From Acholeplasma sp. (lineage in GTDB: Bacteria; Bacillota_I; Bacilli_A; Acholeplasmatales; Acholeplasmataceae): DNA of 55,389 nt. Below are positions 9,901 to 17,357 of this stretch, piece after piece. The position numbers and the translations under genes were made by a program. The DNA lies in the NCBI GenBank assembly GCA_003605085.1, contig QZKD01000015.1:1-55389 (forward strand), in the 5' to 3' direction. The notes beneath the pieces are model-generated. The model was not told the origin of the DNA and made no database searches. It saw nothing but the letters and a program-made list of their open reading frames with translations. Position 1 is the first letter of the stretch; each line of letters opens with the position of its first letter.

Positions 9901-10559
9901 AAATAGGAATCATCATTATCTTTGCTGACATTAAATGTCATCTGTTTATTTTCATCTTTGATCGCTTGATACACGTGATGGATTTTTTCTTCTTTGAGGG
10001 CAAGTTCAGCCATATCCTCATCAAAGTTTTTACCATAAATCTTTATGGAATCTTTTTGTTCAATGTCAATTGCCTGAGAAGCTTCCTGGTAGATGCGTCT
10101 AACTTCATTCATCACCTTTTGGATTTGAGCAAGTTCACGCTTTAATGCTTGATCAGCCTTACTGATCTTTTCCTTAGCATCCAAATTAACTTGAATCATT
10201 CTTTCATCGATGCCATCGAGTTGTGCTTTAAGGTTTAAGTTAAGGTCATGCGTTTGCTGAAGCTTAATCTTTTGATTTTTTTCGACTTCTTGGTGATTCT
10301 TTTCCACTAAAAGATTTAAAGAACGATGAAAATTTTCAAGGTTTTCAGCGTAGTTTTTATTGATCGCTAGAGACTCCTTAACAAAATCCTCTTCAGAACC
10401 TTCATGTTTCTTCTTGATTTTTTGTAATTCAGGATTCATAGAACGCAAAAGAGCAGCCAATGATTTTTGAATTGGCTGATATTTTTTATCGACGGACAAG
10501 AGTTGTTTAAATTCGGCATCCAAGGACTTTATATAGTCCAGTTTTATCATGTCTATCAC
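6951..10559 (-). CDS. Giant coiled-coil protein of unknown function (1202 residues)
   Basis: I do not recognise a named family. The protein is almost entirely charged helix rich in K, E, Q, D and L, with long heptad-like stretches and no signal peptide, membrane segment, P-loop or cysteine-rich motif. Coiled coil covers about residues 1-620 and 740-1150. In between (about 640-730) is a less charged, helical, probably globular island containing WLYHHHDQ and a run of leucines (FLLLLIDKS). The C-terminal 30 residues are basic. The architecture, coil-island-coil, recalls SMC or filament-forming proteins but there is no ATPase head. It is a single gene with its own divergent promoter opposite ruvA and its own terminator. 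A scaffold, cytoskeletal or nucleoid role is possible but only a guess. Confidence 0.75.
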   Translation of the reverse strand: MIDMIKLDYIKSLDAEFKQLLSVDKKYQPIQKSLAALLRSMNPELQKIKKKHEGSEEDFVKESLAINKNYAENLENFHRSLNLLVEKNHQEVEKNQKIKLQQTHDLNLNLKAQLDGIDERMIQVNLDAKEKISKADQALKRELAQIQKVMNEVRRIYQEASQAIDIEQKDSIKIYGKNFDEDMAELALKEEKIHHVYQAIKDENKQMTFNVSKDNDDSYLLIKNTYSQLSIILNKKINELKKRYQQIILELDKDHQDKMDPIEKAILDLKANYAEAQRKALQNYTEKMSSLNVIFDVQKRDYEIKKERIIHDGNEAITLLNSKLSAYRETTQREKLIKAREIRDEIKSLESEKEQDKKNRELTSMMNQFDSDLNKQIIRTNKDIQLKKKETQKRLYDLDQKHLKEINEWRLKKVLFDYEKKQDFAKIDLNFNHNLGVSELQKSSEIQTYQYKKDLILMQHNKDLLSLEYQLMIGASIQERELNLLANDAHMAVASFKLKEIHDESEYKKELLNIQYQKDILKTTYDADLKVLNATTQLELEKEKVKRDFILQEQDLRVELSHALFTKQEALIKHDLQLQINELDHEREVLYLENKKTLDVIKLEALLEEVKREFVISEARYKHQQRMSNEKATRLLKTYQNELEHNQLTTECLMDALWLYHHHDQTFMNHVIDLYKLPSHPEVFKGFLLLLIDKSMTFIETNMNLLEIFQAEDHAFYVKKIEDLTGYKYMLKHEDMMNTFDAELQKILEKKQAIEADIKSLEEQFFANQTELERHHLFINQLDKITVSIKIEKTHGTKHHDLKENQKLVSNHEHEIKRIKQQISRIEKQIDQKHQQITPLELEIEKIKKHQKEEETSLADKKRDEAGVFYRYLGLNKQIYEKMTQVITKRYEALKTFYQALYQEVYVTEAFLEIEMKKLNTALHHHETQLTLLHQRLMNVMLSFYMKEKNEQSQLTLGFKQSTLALIRSLHQSYTKQLKDIDNDHQKKVISDHHQIKTLKVKHQKKQELEELSYRKTLSIEQNVLKNLEDKITDNRRKNEVELRMLNENQLSIAQQYQSDHQVKLTEMKNLFDKQTYTIDQATQNATKSFQSTDESMTNKNQAIILKYQQAYDKYQVALKQKATHYDSEMTKSTENYQSRLLSERMTVKRMNKKREAELKNIIVHVNRFTHQTRNDQNGELSKELRLLRKSHYSKMRMLHLN

Positions 10560-10570
10560 GTCCTAAAATT

Positions 10571-10625
10571 ATTATAACATAATCAGGGTGCTGAATTAAA
10601 AAAGCCCCATAAATTATGTTATAAT
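10571..10625. promoter_or_regulatory. Back-to-back extended -10 promoters in a 13-bp inverted repeat
   Basis: ATTATAACATAAT (10571-10583) is the exact reverse complement of ATTATGTTATAAT (10613-10625), 29 bases apart. Each arm contains an extended -10 element, TGTTATAAT: the right arm points toward ruvA and the left arm toward the coiled-coil gene on the minus strand. No good -35 is visible for either. The same 13-mer occurs again at 27065-27077 in front of the second M42 peptidase. Confidence 0.7.
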
Positions 10626-10656
10626 AGAATGTAAAGAATATAAGTAGGGTGAACAT

Positions 10657-11211
10657 ATGTACGCATACATCGAAGGTATCATCACAGAAATTAAACCAAG
10701 TTATGTCGTGATTGAAGCTTACAGCGTAGGCTATTTAATTATAGTCCCCAATCCCTATAGCTATCATGTGGGCGAAAATTTAAGAGTGTATACCCATCAT
10801 TATGTTAGAGAAGACATCAACCATCTCTATGGATTTCGTAGTCTTGCCTCCAAAGAGCTCTTCATTAAACTCATTGGTGTCTCAGGAATTGGTCCTAAAA
10901 GTGCCTTGTCACTCTTAGCGACCGATCAAATCAACGATATTATTCTAGCGATTGAAGAAGGAAACGTCAAGCATCTCACCAAATTTCCCGGTATTGGTAT
11001 CAAGAGTGCACAACAAATCATTTTAGATCTTAAAGGAAAACTCGTGGATGCAGAAGAAGAACTTCTACCGACGCATAGTAATGATGTGGAAGATGCGCTT
11101 CACGCACTTGGCTATAGTAGTACAGAAATCCGCAAGGTCATGAAGAAGCTTGATCAAGATCAAACGGTTGAAGTCATGATCAAACAAGCCTTACAACTCT
11201 TAATCAAATAG
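10657..11211 (+). CDS. ruvA: Holliday junction DNA helicase subunit RuvA
   Basis: The 184-residue protein has the RuvA layout: N-terminal OB domain (MYAYIEGIITEI...VREDINHLYGF), two helix-hairpin-helix motifs (LIGVSGIGPKSALSLL near residue 72 and LTKFPGIGIKSAQQIILDL near residue 108), and a C-terminal domain III (DVEDALHALGYS) that contacts RuvB. RuvA tetramers bind four-way junctions and load RuvB. No ruvC is in the window, as in many Firmicutes that use RecU. The next gene, ruvB, starts within 10 bases. Confidence 0.97.
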   Translation: MYAYIEGIITEIKPSYVVIEAYSVGYLIIVPNPYSYHVGENLRVYTHHYVREDINHLYGFRSLASKELFIKLIGVSGIGPKSALSLLATDQINDIILAIEEGNVKHLTKFPGIGIKSAQQIILDLKGKLVDAEEELLPTHSNDVEDALHALGYSSTEIRKVMKKLDQDQTVEVMIKQALQLLIK

Positions 11212-11220
11212 GTGACATCG

Positions 11221-12240
11221 ATGGACAAAGAGCGAATCATTACCGCGATGTCCCTCAAAGAAGATGAAGATCAAACGTTGCGTCCGCAGACACTTGATCA
11301 GTATATCGGGCAAGACGATATCAAAGAAATGCTCGATGTCTATATCAAAGCTGCGCTTAAAAGAAAAGAAGCGCTCGATCACATTCTTCTTTACGGACCT
11401 CCAGGTTTAGGAAAAACAACGTTAGCACAAATCATCGCTAATGAACTTGGCGTACAAATAAAAATCACTTCCGGACCCGCAATCGAACGCAGTGGCGATC
11501 TTGCGGCTGTTTTGAGTTCATTAAATCCAGGAGATGTTTTATTTATCGATGAAATCCATCGACTTCCACGCTTTGTTGAAGAAGTCTTATATGCAGCGAT
11601 GGAGGATTATGTTTTGGATATCGTGATTGGAAAAGATCATGATTCACGTTCGATTCGCATTGACTTACCTCCCTTTACTCTGATTGGTGCCACGACACGT
11701 TTTGGTGACTTATCCGCTCCATTAAGAGATCGTTTTGGGGTTGTTATGCGGCTATCTTATTATGGTGTGGATGATTTGAAGAAGATTGTCGAGAGAACCT
11801 CTCGCGTCTACCAAAATCCCATTACTGCTGATGCAGTGATCTCATTAGCCAAGCGGAGTAGAGGAACACCAAGAATCGCGAATCGTCTTTTTAGACGTGT
11901 CAGAGATTTCGCAGAAATCATCGGGGATGGCAATATCACTGACCATATTACCAATCATGCTTTAACAAAATTAGGGATTGATCATAATGGTTTAGATCAT
12001 ACCGATTATCGTTATCTAAGAACCATTATCGAAAAATTTGGTGGTGGACCCGTAGGTATCGAATCGATCTCTGCATCGATTAGTGAAGAGATCACGACCG
12101 TCGAAGATGTGTATGAACCCTATTTACTTATGGAAGGTTATATCAAGCGAACCTCACGAGGAAGAGTTGCGACTCACAAAGCCTATGAAACTTTAGGCAT
12201 TAAATACTATAAAGGATTATTTGATGATGAAATTAAGTGA
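11221..12240 (+). CDS. ruvB: Holliday junction branch-migration ATPase RuvB
   Basis: A 339-residue AAA+ motor with Walker [10 protein letters not shown], Walker B LFIDEIHR, sensor segment [21 protein letters not shown], and a C-terminal winged helix ([19 protein letters not shown]). It pumps DNA through the RuvA tetramer. I use ATG 11221 because AGGTGA, which includes the ruvA stop region, is about 5 bases upstream; a GTG directly after the ruvA stop (11212) is the alternative. The end overlaps the start of queA by about 17 bases, indicating coupled translation. The stop is TGA. Confidence 0.96.
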   Translation: MDKERIITAMSLKEDEDQTLRPQTLDQYIGQDDIKEMLDVYIKAALKRKEALDHILLYGPPGLGKTTLAQIIANELGVQIKITSGPAIERSGDLAAVLSSLNPGDVLFIDEIHRLPRFVEEVLYAAMEDYVLDIVIGKDHDSRSIRIDLPPFTLIGATTRFGDLSAPLRDRFGVVMRLSYYGVDDLKKIVERTSRVYQNPITADAVISLAKRSRGTPRIANRLFRRVRDFAEIIGDGNITDHITNHALTKLGIDHNGLDHTDYRYLRTIIEKFGGGPVGIESISASISEEITTVEDVYEPYLLMEGYIKRTSRGRVATHKAYETLGIKYYKGLFDDEIK

Positions 12241-13243
12241 TTTTGACTTTCATTTACCCAAAGATAGGATTGCACAGCATCCTTCAGATAAACGCGATCA
12301 CTCAAGATTGCTTATCTTAGATAAAACATCGAAAACAATGAAGCATCAGATGTTTTATGATATTTACGATGAACTTAGCGAAGATGATGTCCTGGTCATC
12401 AATGATACCAAAGTGATTCCTGCGCGTCTTTTAGGCATCAAAGAAAAAACGGATGCGACAATTGAAGTGCTCTTATTAAAAGAGACTTCTCCTCATCATT
12501 GGGAAGCGATGACCAAACCCGCAAGACGTGTTAAAATTGGAACCAAAATTCACTTTTCTGATCTCCTTGTGGCAGAGTGTGTGGAAGAAAAGGAAGAAGG
12601 CTTACGCATCTTTAAAATGCATTATGAAGGGCTTTTTATCGAAGTTTTAGAACGTCTTGGCAGCATGCCACTCCCTCCATATATCACAGAAAAGCTTTTT
12701 GAAAAGGATCGTTATCAAACCGTCTATGCCAAAGATCCAGGAAGTGCTGCTGCACCGACAGCAGGTCTTCATTTCACCAAGGAATTATTAATAAAAATTC
12801 AAACCAAAGGGGTAGAGATTATCCCGATTACACTTCATGTCGGTCTAGGAACATTTAAACCTGTACAAACAGAAAACATCTTAGAACATCCGATGCATGA
12901 AGAGACATATACCATCTCAAAGGAAAGTGCGGATCGTCTTAACCAAGCAATGTTTCATGGAAAAAAGATTGTCTGCGTCGGAACCACCTCCATAAGGACA
13001 CTGGAAAGCAATTACCAAAATGGATTTCATCCTGGAACTTTCGAAACTTCCATATTTATTTATCCAGGATATATCTTCAAGGTCGTAGATAAATTAATTA
13101 CGAACTTCCATCTACCAAAATCGACATTGATTATGCTCGTGAGTGCTTTAGCTGGACGTGAATTCATCTTAGATGCTTATAAGATAGCAGTGGATAAAGG
13201 GTACCGGTTCTTTTCTTTTGGTGACGCAATGTTTATCAAATGA
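12224..13243 (+). CDS. queA: S-adenosylmethionine:tRNA ribosyltransferase-isomerase QueA
   Basis: The 339-residue product makes epoxyqueuosine in tRNA wobble positions from 7-aminomethyl-7-deazaguanine and the ribosyl part of SAM. Family motifs include [14 protein letters not shown] at the N-terminus, [14 protein letters not shown] near residue 60, [15 protein letters not shown] near residue 167 and NFHLPKSTL near residue 296. AAAGGA lies 7 bases before ATG 12224; ATG 12227 is equally possible. The ruvA-ruvB-queA order is common in Firmicutes. No tgt gene or other queuosine gene is in the window. Confidence 0.96.
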   Translation: MMKLSDFDFHLPKDRIAQHPSDKRDHSRLLILDKTSKTMKHQMFYDIYDELSEDDVLVINDTKVIPARLLGIKEKTDATIEVLLLKETSPHHWEAMTKPARRVKIGTKIHFSDLLVAECVEEKEEGLRIFKMHYEGLFIEVLERLGSMPLPPYITEKLFEKDRYQTVYAKDPGSAAAPTAGLHFTKELLIKIQTKGVEIIPITLHVGLGTFKPVQTENILEHPMHEETYTISKESADRLNQAMFHGKKIVCVGTTSIRTLESNYQNGFHPGTFETSIFIYPGYIFKVVDKLITNFHLPKSTLIMLVSALAGREFILDAYKIAVDKGYRFFSFGDAMFIK

Positions 13244-13272
13244 TTGAAAAATGAGGAAAAAATCATTATAAT
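13244..13272 (+). promoter_or_regulatory. Promoter of the EIIB-like/ptsH operon
   Basis: TTGAAA (13244-13249) and TATAAT (13267-13272) are separated by 17 bases. The -35 starts directly after the queA stop codon. The ribosome site GGAGG follows closely, leaving a leader of only about 10 bases. Confidence 0.75.
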
Positions 13273-13289
13273 GATTGTGGAGGAAAACA

Positions 13290-13652
13290 ATGATCTATCT
13301 TTCGACAAATACATTTACCTTCTATCTCATAATAGGTCTTAGCCTATTCCTCGTTTTATCACTGGTTTTAACATTGATTCTTCTTAAGAAAAAAGAAGAT
13401 AAGAAGTTGCCTGCACTTGATTTTGATTTGTTATTGTCAAGTTTAGGTGGGGTTGAAAACTTCAGTAACCCCAAAAGAGAACATCAACGCTTAAAAATCG
13501 TCATCGTTGATGTTAAGAAAATTAACGCAAATACATTAAAAACTTTGGGCATTCCAGCCTTTTTAAAAGGTAGAGAATTAACCTTACTCATTAAACATCA
13601 TACGTCACATGTTCTTTCCTACCTAAGTGAAAGACAGAAAGAGGGACTCTAA
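13290..13652 (+). CDS. Membrane-anchored PTS EIIB-like protein lacking the phosphorylated cysteine
   Basis: The 120-residue protein has one N-terminal membrane helix (about residues 9-32) and then a cytoplasmic domain that aligns with the glucose-family PTS EIIB fold. LGGVENFSN matches the GGKENI motif, RLKIVIVDVKKIN matches TRLRVxVxD, and LKTLGIPA matches LKxLGAxG. Where EIIB has its phospho-accepting cysteine (DACITR in E. coli PtsG, recalled from memory) this protein has glutamate 64 (KREHQR). It therefore cannot pass phosphate by the normal route. It overlaps the HPr gene by one base (TAATG). A regulatory or HPr/EIIA-docking role is possible. GGAGG before ATG 13290 sets the start. Confidence 0.72.
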   Translation: MIYLSTNTFTFYLIIGLSLFLVLSLVLTLILLKKKEDKKLPALDFDLLLSSLGGVENFSNPKREHQRLKIVIVDVKKINANTLKTLGIPAFLKGRELTLLIKHHTSHVLSYLSERQKEGL

Positions 13653-13921
13653 TGGAACAAAATTTCCACATCACTTCTGAATATGGTATTCACGCAAGAC
13701 CAGCGACACGCTTAGTCAATCTTGCGATGTCCTTTCAATCGGATATCGATTTAACAGCCATGGGAAAAACCGTCAATCTTAAATCGATTATGGGTCTGAT
13801 GTCCTTAGGAATTTATAAGGGTGAAACCATCAAGGTGCATATCAGTGGACCTGATGCAGAAAAAGCGATGATCTCGATTGCTGACTTCTTGATCACTGAA
13901 GGCCTAGGAAAAACAGTTTAA
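13652..13921 (+). CDS. ptsH: Phosphocarrier protein HPr
   Basis: An 89-residue HPr with the EI-phosphorylated histidine 14 in GIHARPAT and the regulatory serine 45 in NLKSIMGLMSLG that HPr kinase modifies in Firmicutes. It carries phosphate from enzyme I to sugar-specific EIIA proteins in the cytoplasm. Translation is coupled to the preceding EIIB-like gene by a TAATG overlap. ptsI is not next to it, which is unusual for Bacillus but common in Mollicutes. A terminator follows at once. Confidence 0.97.
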   Translation: MEQNFHITSEYGIHARPATRLVNLAMSFQSDIDLTAMGKTVNLKSIMGLMSLGIYKGETIKVHISGPDAEKAMISIADFLITEGLGKTV

Positions 13922-13927
13922 CAACAT

Positions 13928-13955
13928 AAAAGTGGTAGATTCTACCGCTTTTTAT
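13928..13955 (+). terminator. Terminator after ptsH
   Basis: AAAAGTGGTAG pairs with CTACCGCTTTT (11 bp, one G-U pair) around an ATT loop, with the T-run partly in the stem. Confidence 0.8.
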
Positions 13956-13975
13956 AGTTTAGGGGTGAATTTTTT

Positions 13976-14596
13976 TTGAGACAGCGTCACATCAAAAATG
14001 CAACTGAAGAGAATATGACTTTGATGGGTGTCCAGTTTGAGGTTAAGCGAGTCTTCCTCTCACCTGAGAGAAAAGTTCATGTCGAGATTGGTTCTGGTAA
14101 AGGACAATTCATCACGTCTCTTGCCAAAGATTATCCAGAGATTCAATTTGTCGCTATCGAAAAAGATATTGATGTGTGTTACCGCATCGCTGAAAAAAAA
14201 GTACTTTATGAACTTGATAACTTAACGATCATTAATTTGGATGCTGTGCATCTTGATATGCTCTTTGAACCCAAGAGTATTGATCAAATCTACTTAAACT
14301 TTTCAGACCCCTGGCCTAAGAAGAAGCACCAGAAAAGACGCTTAACTGCAAAATTTTATATCAGTGTTTACCAACGACTTCTCAAACCTGGGGGAATCAT
14401 CCAATGTCGAACCGATCATTATGATTTCTTTATCGATAGTATGGATACCCTTGGTCAAGCTTTTCATCTCGAGAATGTTGATTTCAACTATCCTATCACA
14501 CCCTATATGACCGAATATGAAGAAAAAAAACGTGCCTCTGGGCCGATCTATCAATTAAGGGGGACACTTAATCATGATTCGCCAACTTTATCTTGA
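13976..14596 (+). CDS. trmB: tRNA (guanine-N7)-methyltransferase TrmB, UUG start
   Basis: The 206-residue SAM-dependent enzyme makes m7G46 in tRNA. Motifs are VEIGSGKGQFI (SAM loop, near residue 36), the FSDPWPKKKHQKRRL segment (near residue 107) and the C-terminal TEYEEKKRASGPIYQL. The family normally begins MR-R-, which here requires a TTG codon at 13976 (MRQRHIKNA); AGGGG lies 10 bases upstream and there is no in-frame ATG before residue 15. The 3' end overlaps the next gene by 23 bases. Confidence 0.93.
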   Translation: MRQRHIKNATEENMTLMGVQFEVKRVFLSPERKVHVEIGSGKGQFITSLAKDYPEIQFVAIEKDIDVCYRIAEKKVLYELDNLTIINLDAVHLDMLFEPKSIDQIYLNFSDPWPKKKHQKRRLTAKFYISVYQRLLKPGGIIQCRTDHYDFFIDSMDTLGQAFHLENVDFNYPITPYMTEYEEKKRASGPIYQLRGTLNHDSPTLS

Positions 14597-15632
14597 TCTA
14601 TTTGATTTGCAAGCCACTTCTGGGTATGAAAAACCCGTCCAATCCTACATGAGATTATTCATGGAAAAGTTTCCTAAATATACGATCGTAACCGATCGTT
14701 TGGGATCCATTTTTGCTGTCAAAAAGCATCGTGATGAGAACGCACCCATTGTGATGGTCGCTGGTCATATGGATGAAGTGGGATTAATGGTTGTGGGTAT
14801 TACCGATAAAGGTATGCTAAAACTCACCAATTTAGGTGGTTTGAATGGTGAAGTCTTTATCTCACAAGTGCTTTCTGTTCATACCAAAGAAGGTGTGATC
14901 AAAGGCGTGGTCGGTGCGATTCCACCTCATTTAAAGAAAGAACAACAATTATCGATCAGTGATCTCATCTTAGATATTGGCGCATCATCGAAAGAAGAAG
15001 CCCTGCAATTCGGTGTTGCTTTAGGCGATATGGTCCTTTTTGACAATCCTTTTACTTATACGAAACATCCCCATCGTCTAATCGCTAAATCGATTGATAA
15101 CCGCTATGGCTGTGGTTTAGCTTTAGAGGCCATCGAAGCCTTTCATGATCTCAACTTACCCTTCACTTTAGTCATTGGAGCAACCGTGCAAGAAGAAGTA
15201 GGTCTTCGTGGCGCTGAAACTTCTGTCAATATGATCAAACCTGATCTTTTCTTAGCTTTAGATGCGTCTCCCGTGAATGATGCCTTGGATAAAGAATCCT
15301 TAGCGGAACTCGGGAAAGGATTTCTCCTTAGAATGTATGACCCACGTAATGTCATGCATCAAGGAACTTTAAAGTTCTTTGTCGAATTAGCGAAAAAGCA
15401 TCAGATTCCCTTTCAATACTTTACCTCCCAAGGAGGTACTGATGCGGCCAAAGCTTTAGAGCTCAATGATGGGGTGATCGCCACCACAATTGGTCTTCCG
15501 GCTCGTTACATTCACTCAACTGCAGCCATGATGGACGTACGCGATTTAGAATCTGCTAAAACCATGTTATTTACGGTCTTGAATACGTTAAATCATGATA
15601 TTATCAAAGCTTTGAAGGAGGCAAACTCATGA
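14574..15632 (+). CDS. M42 family glutamyl/deblocking aminopeptidase
   Basis: At 352 residues this is a typical M42 (PepA/FrvX-like) metallo-aminopeptidase. Visible metal and catalytic motifs are AGHMDEVGLMV (near residue 63), SIDNRYGCGLALEA (near residue 172), VQEEVGLRGAE (near residue 205), LALDAS and the C-terminal RYIHSTAAMMD. These enzymes form tetrahedral 12-mers that degrade peptides in the cytosol. AGGGGG precedes ATG 14574, which is inside trmB; the stop overlaps the next start as ATGA. A second M42 gene is at 27103. The two are paralogous, sharing the GHMDEVGLMV and VQEEVGLRGA segments. Confidence 0.94.
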   Translation: MIRQLYLDLFDLQATSGYEKPVQSYMRLFMEKFPKYTIVTDRLGSIFAVKKHRDENAPIVMVAGHMDEVGLMVVGITDKGMLKLTNLGGLNGEVFISQVLSVHTKEGVIKGVVGAIPPHLKKEQQLSISDLILDIGASSKEEALQFGVALGDMVLFDNPFTYTKHPHRLIAKSIDNRYGCGLALEAIEAFHDLNLPFTLVIGATVQEEVGLRGAETSVNMIKPDLFLALDASPVNDALDKESLAELGKGFLLRMYDPRNVMHQGTLKFFVELAKKHQIPFQYFTSQGGTDAAKALELNDGVIATTIGLPARYIHSTAAMMDVRDLESAKTMLFTVLNTLNHDIIKALKEANS

Positions 15633-16468
15633 ATATTACCTTAGCCAATGGCGTCGTCATGCCACAGCTTGGACTCGGTACATTTTTAGTCCCTGATGGG
15701 AATGTTGCCTATGAAACCGTCTTACATGCTCTAAAGGTGGGCTATCGTCATATCGACACCGCACAGATGTATAAAAATGAAGAATCCGTCGGACAAGCCA
15801 TCATCGATTCAAAGATTCCCAGAGATCAAATCTTTATCACGACCAAACAACGCGGTCATTCGACTGTGGAAAACATGCTGAAAAGTTTTGAAGAATCGCT
15901 AATTAAATTAAAGACAGATTATGTTGATCTCTATTTAATTCACTGGCCGAATCACGACAAGAAAATCAATCAGCAGACGTGGTCACTTTTTGAAGCTCTT
16001 TATCGTGAAAAAAAGGTTAGAGCCATTGGTATATCCAATTTTCAACGTCATCAAATCGAAGATCTTTTAGAAACAGCAACCATCGTTCCGATGGTCGATC
16101 AAGTCGAACTTCATCCTGGATTATCGCAAGTTCCATTAAAGAAATACTTAGATAGCAAAAAGATTCAGATTGAATCGTATGGGCCCTTTATGAAAGGTGG
16201 CGTCTTTGAAGGTATTTGGGGTGAAGCACTAAGTCTGATTGCAAATAAACATCAAGCGACCATTGCTCAAGTGGTCATCGCTTGGGGGCTTAAAAAAGGC
16301 ATCCTCATGATTCCAAAATCTGTCACGAAAGAACGAATTGAAGAAAACTTCAAGGCGAAGGATTTACGCTTAGATGATAGTGATATCCAAACCATTGATG
16401 AACTTAACCGAGGCAAAAGAGTCTACACAGATCCTGATAATAGCCCTTGGGGACCTTACACAGAATAA
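15629..16468 (+). CDS. Aldo/keto reductase
   Basis: A 279-residue NADPH-dependent AKR with the complete catalytic tetrad: Asp43 and Tyr48 (HIDTAQMYKNE), Lys73 (ITTKQRGHS) and His105 (LIHWPNH). C-terminal IPKSVTKERIEENF binds the cofactor phosphate. Members of this group (YvgN/2,5-diketogluconate reductase-like) reduce methylglyoxal and other small carbonyls. The substrate cannot be read from sequence. ATGA overlap with the M42 gene shows cotranslation in the trmB-M42-AKR unit. Confidence 0.94.
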   Translation: MNITLANGVVMPQLGLGTFLVPDGNVAYETVLHALKVGYRHIDTAQMYKNEESVGQAIIDSKIPRDQIFITTKQRGHSTVENMLKSFEESLIKLKTDYVDLYLIHWPNHDKKINQQTWSLFEALYREKKVRAIGISNFQRHQIEDLLETATIVPMVDQVELHPGLSQVPLKKYLDSKKIQIESYGPFMKGGVFEGIWGEALSLIANKHQATIAQVVIAWGLKKGILMIPKSVTKERIEENFKAKDLRLDDSDIQTIDELNRGKRVYTDPDNSPWGPYTE

Positions 16469-16487
16469 CCTCTTATGGAGGTTTTTC
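16467..16487 (+). terminator. Terminator of trmB-M42-AKR
   Basis: AACCTC pairs with GAGGTT around TTATG, followed by TTTCTTTTT. It begins at the stop codon of the aldo/keto reductase. Confidence 0.8.
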
Positions 16488-16527
16488 TTTTTATCTATCT
16501 TGTATTATTTCTAATCTTGTACTATAC

Positions 16528-16557
16528 TATAATTACTTATGGGACCCTCATGGGCCT
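16528..16557 (+). promoter_or_regulatory. -10 element and small hairpin before the ECF S-component
   Basis: TATAAT at 16528-16533 is a good -10, but no convincing -35 is seen. A small GC-rich hairpin (GG-A-CCC TCAT GGG-CC, about 16541-16557) lies in the short leader just ahead of the AAAAGGAG ribosome site. A role for the hairpin is unproven. Confidence 0.4.
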
Positions 16558-16571
16558 AAAAAGGAGAATAT

Positions 16572-17342
16572 ATGAAAAAATTGAATTTACGAGATTTTGT
16601 GTTCACAGGGTTTCTATCTGCCATCATTATTTTGATGACCATAGTCCCTCAGGTCGGTTTTATTACGCTTACCCCACTCGTGGCTGTGACTCTTTTGCAT
16701 ATCCCCGTGCTCGTTGGCGTTTTTTTGTTGCCAAAACGGCTTTCTGTCATCTTAGGTTTAGTCTTTGGTGTCTCTTCGTGGATCCGATCGTTTGCCCCTA
16801 CGGGACCCCTTGATTTTGCCTTTCAGAATCCTTTAGTCTCTGTCTTACCTCGCATTTTGTTTGCCATTGCCGCAGCGTATGTCTTTGATGGACTTAAATG
16901 GCTCAATCAAAAGGTCAAATATGGAGATCTCATCACGTTTGTTTTAGTCGTTGTGATCACTTTATTTGGACTTTATTATGGTGCAGTGGCAATTAATTTA
17001 TTTACAGGTTGGTCATTATCGTGGCTAGTTCCTGTCGCCTTTGTCATTGAAGTGGTTTTCTTAGGTCTTTATTATGCCTTCATCCATAGTAAGCAAAAGA
17101 CCAATGTTTTCTTACCCTCATCGTTTATCTTAGGTACGGTCATTCATACACTTTTGGTTTTGATCATGCTGAGCTTAGTCTCCAGTGATCTTGTGCAAAG
17201 TTTTTTCCCCGATAAAACACTAGTAGGCATTATTTTAACCGTGGCTGCGACCAATGGGCTTATTGAAGCTGTGTTTGCAGCACTGATCGGTACACCTATT
17301 TTAGTTGCATTAAACGCATATATAAGTAAAAATGAAGCATAG
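16572..17342 (+). CDS. ECF transporter S-component, probably pantothenate (PanT-like)
   Basis: The 256-residue protein is very hydrophobic, with about six membrane helices, no signal peptide and no ATPase motif, as expected for a substrate-binding S-component that borrows the shared EcfA/A'/T module (not in this window). It lies 15 bases upstream of coaX, the type III pantothenate kinase, which argues for pantothenate as substrate. Family call rests on length, topology and the N-terminal helix pattern (FTGFLSAIIILMTIVP), so a different vitamin is possible. Confidence 0.7.
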   Translation: MKKLNLRDFVFTGFLSAIIILMTIVPQVGFITLTPLVAVTLLHIPVLVGVFLLPKRLSVILGLVFGVSSWIRSFAPTGPLDFAFQNPLVSVLPRILFAIAAAYVFDGLKWLNQKVKYGDLITFVLVVVITLFGLYYGAVAINLFTGWSLSWLVPVAFVIEVVFLGLYYAFIHSKQKTNVFLPSSFILGTVIHTLLVLIMLSLVSSDLVQSFFPDKTLVGIILTVAATNGLIEAVFAALIGTPILVALNAYISKNEA

Positions 17343-17357
17343 AAAGTAGGCAAAAAC

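Noticed and set aside
6951-10559. SMC or Rad50-like ATPase for the giant coiled-coil gene
   Set aside because: There is no Walker A, signature or Walker B motif at either end, and no hinge sequence of the SMC type.
16475-16813. 112-codon frame overlapping the ECF S-component
   Set aside because: It is in another frame of the S-component gene and lies across the AKR terminator; the S-component has the ribosome site and a coherent hydrophobic product.
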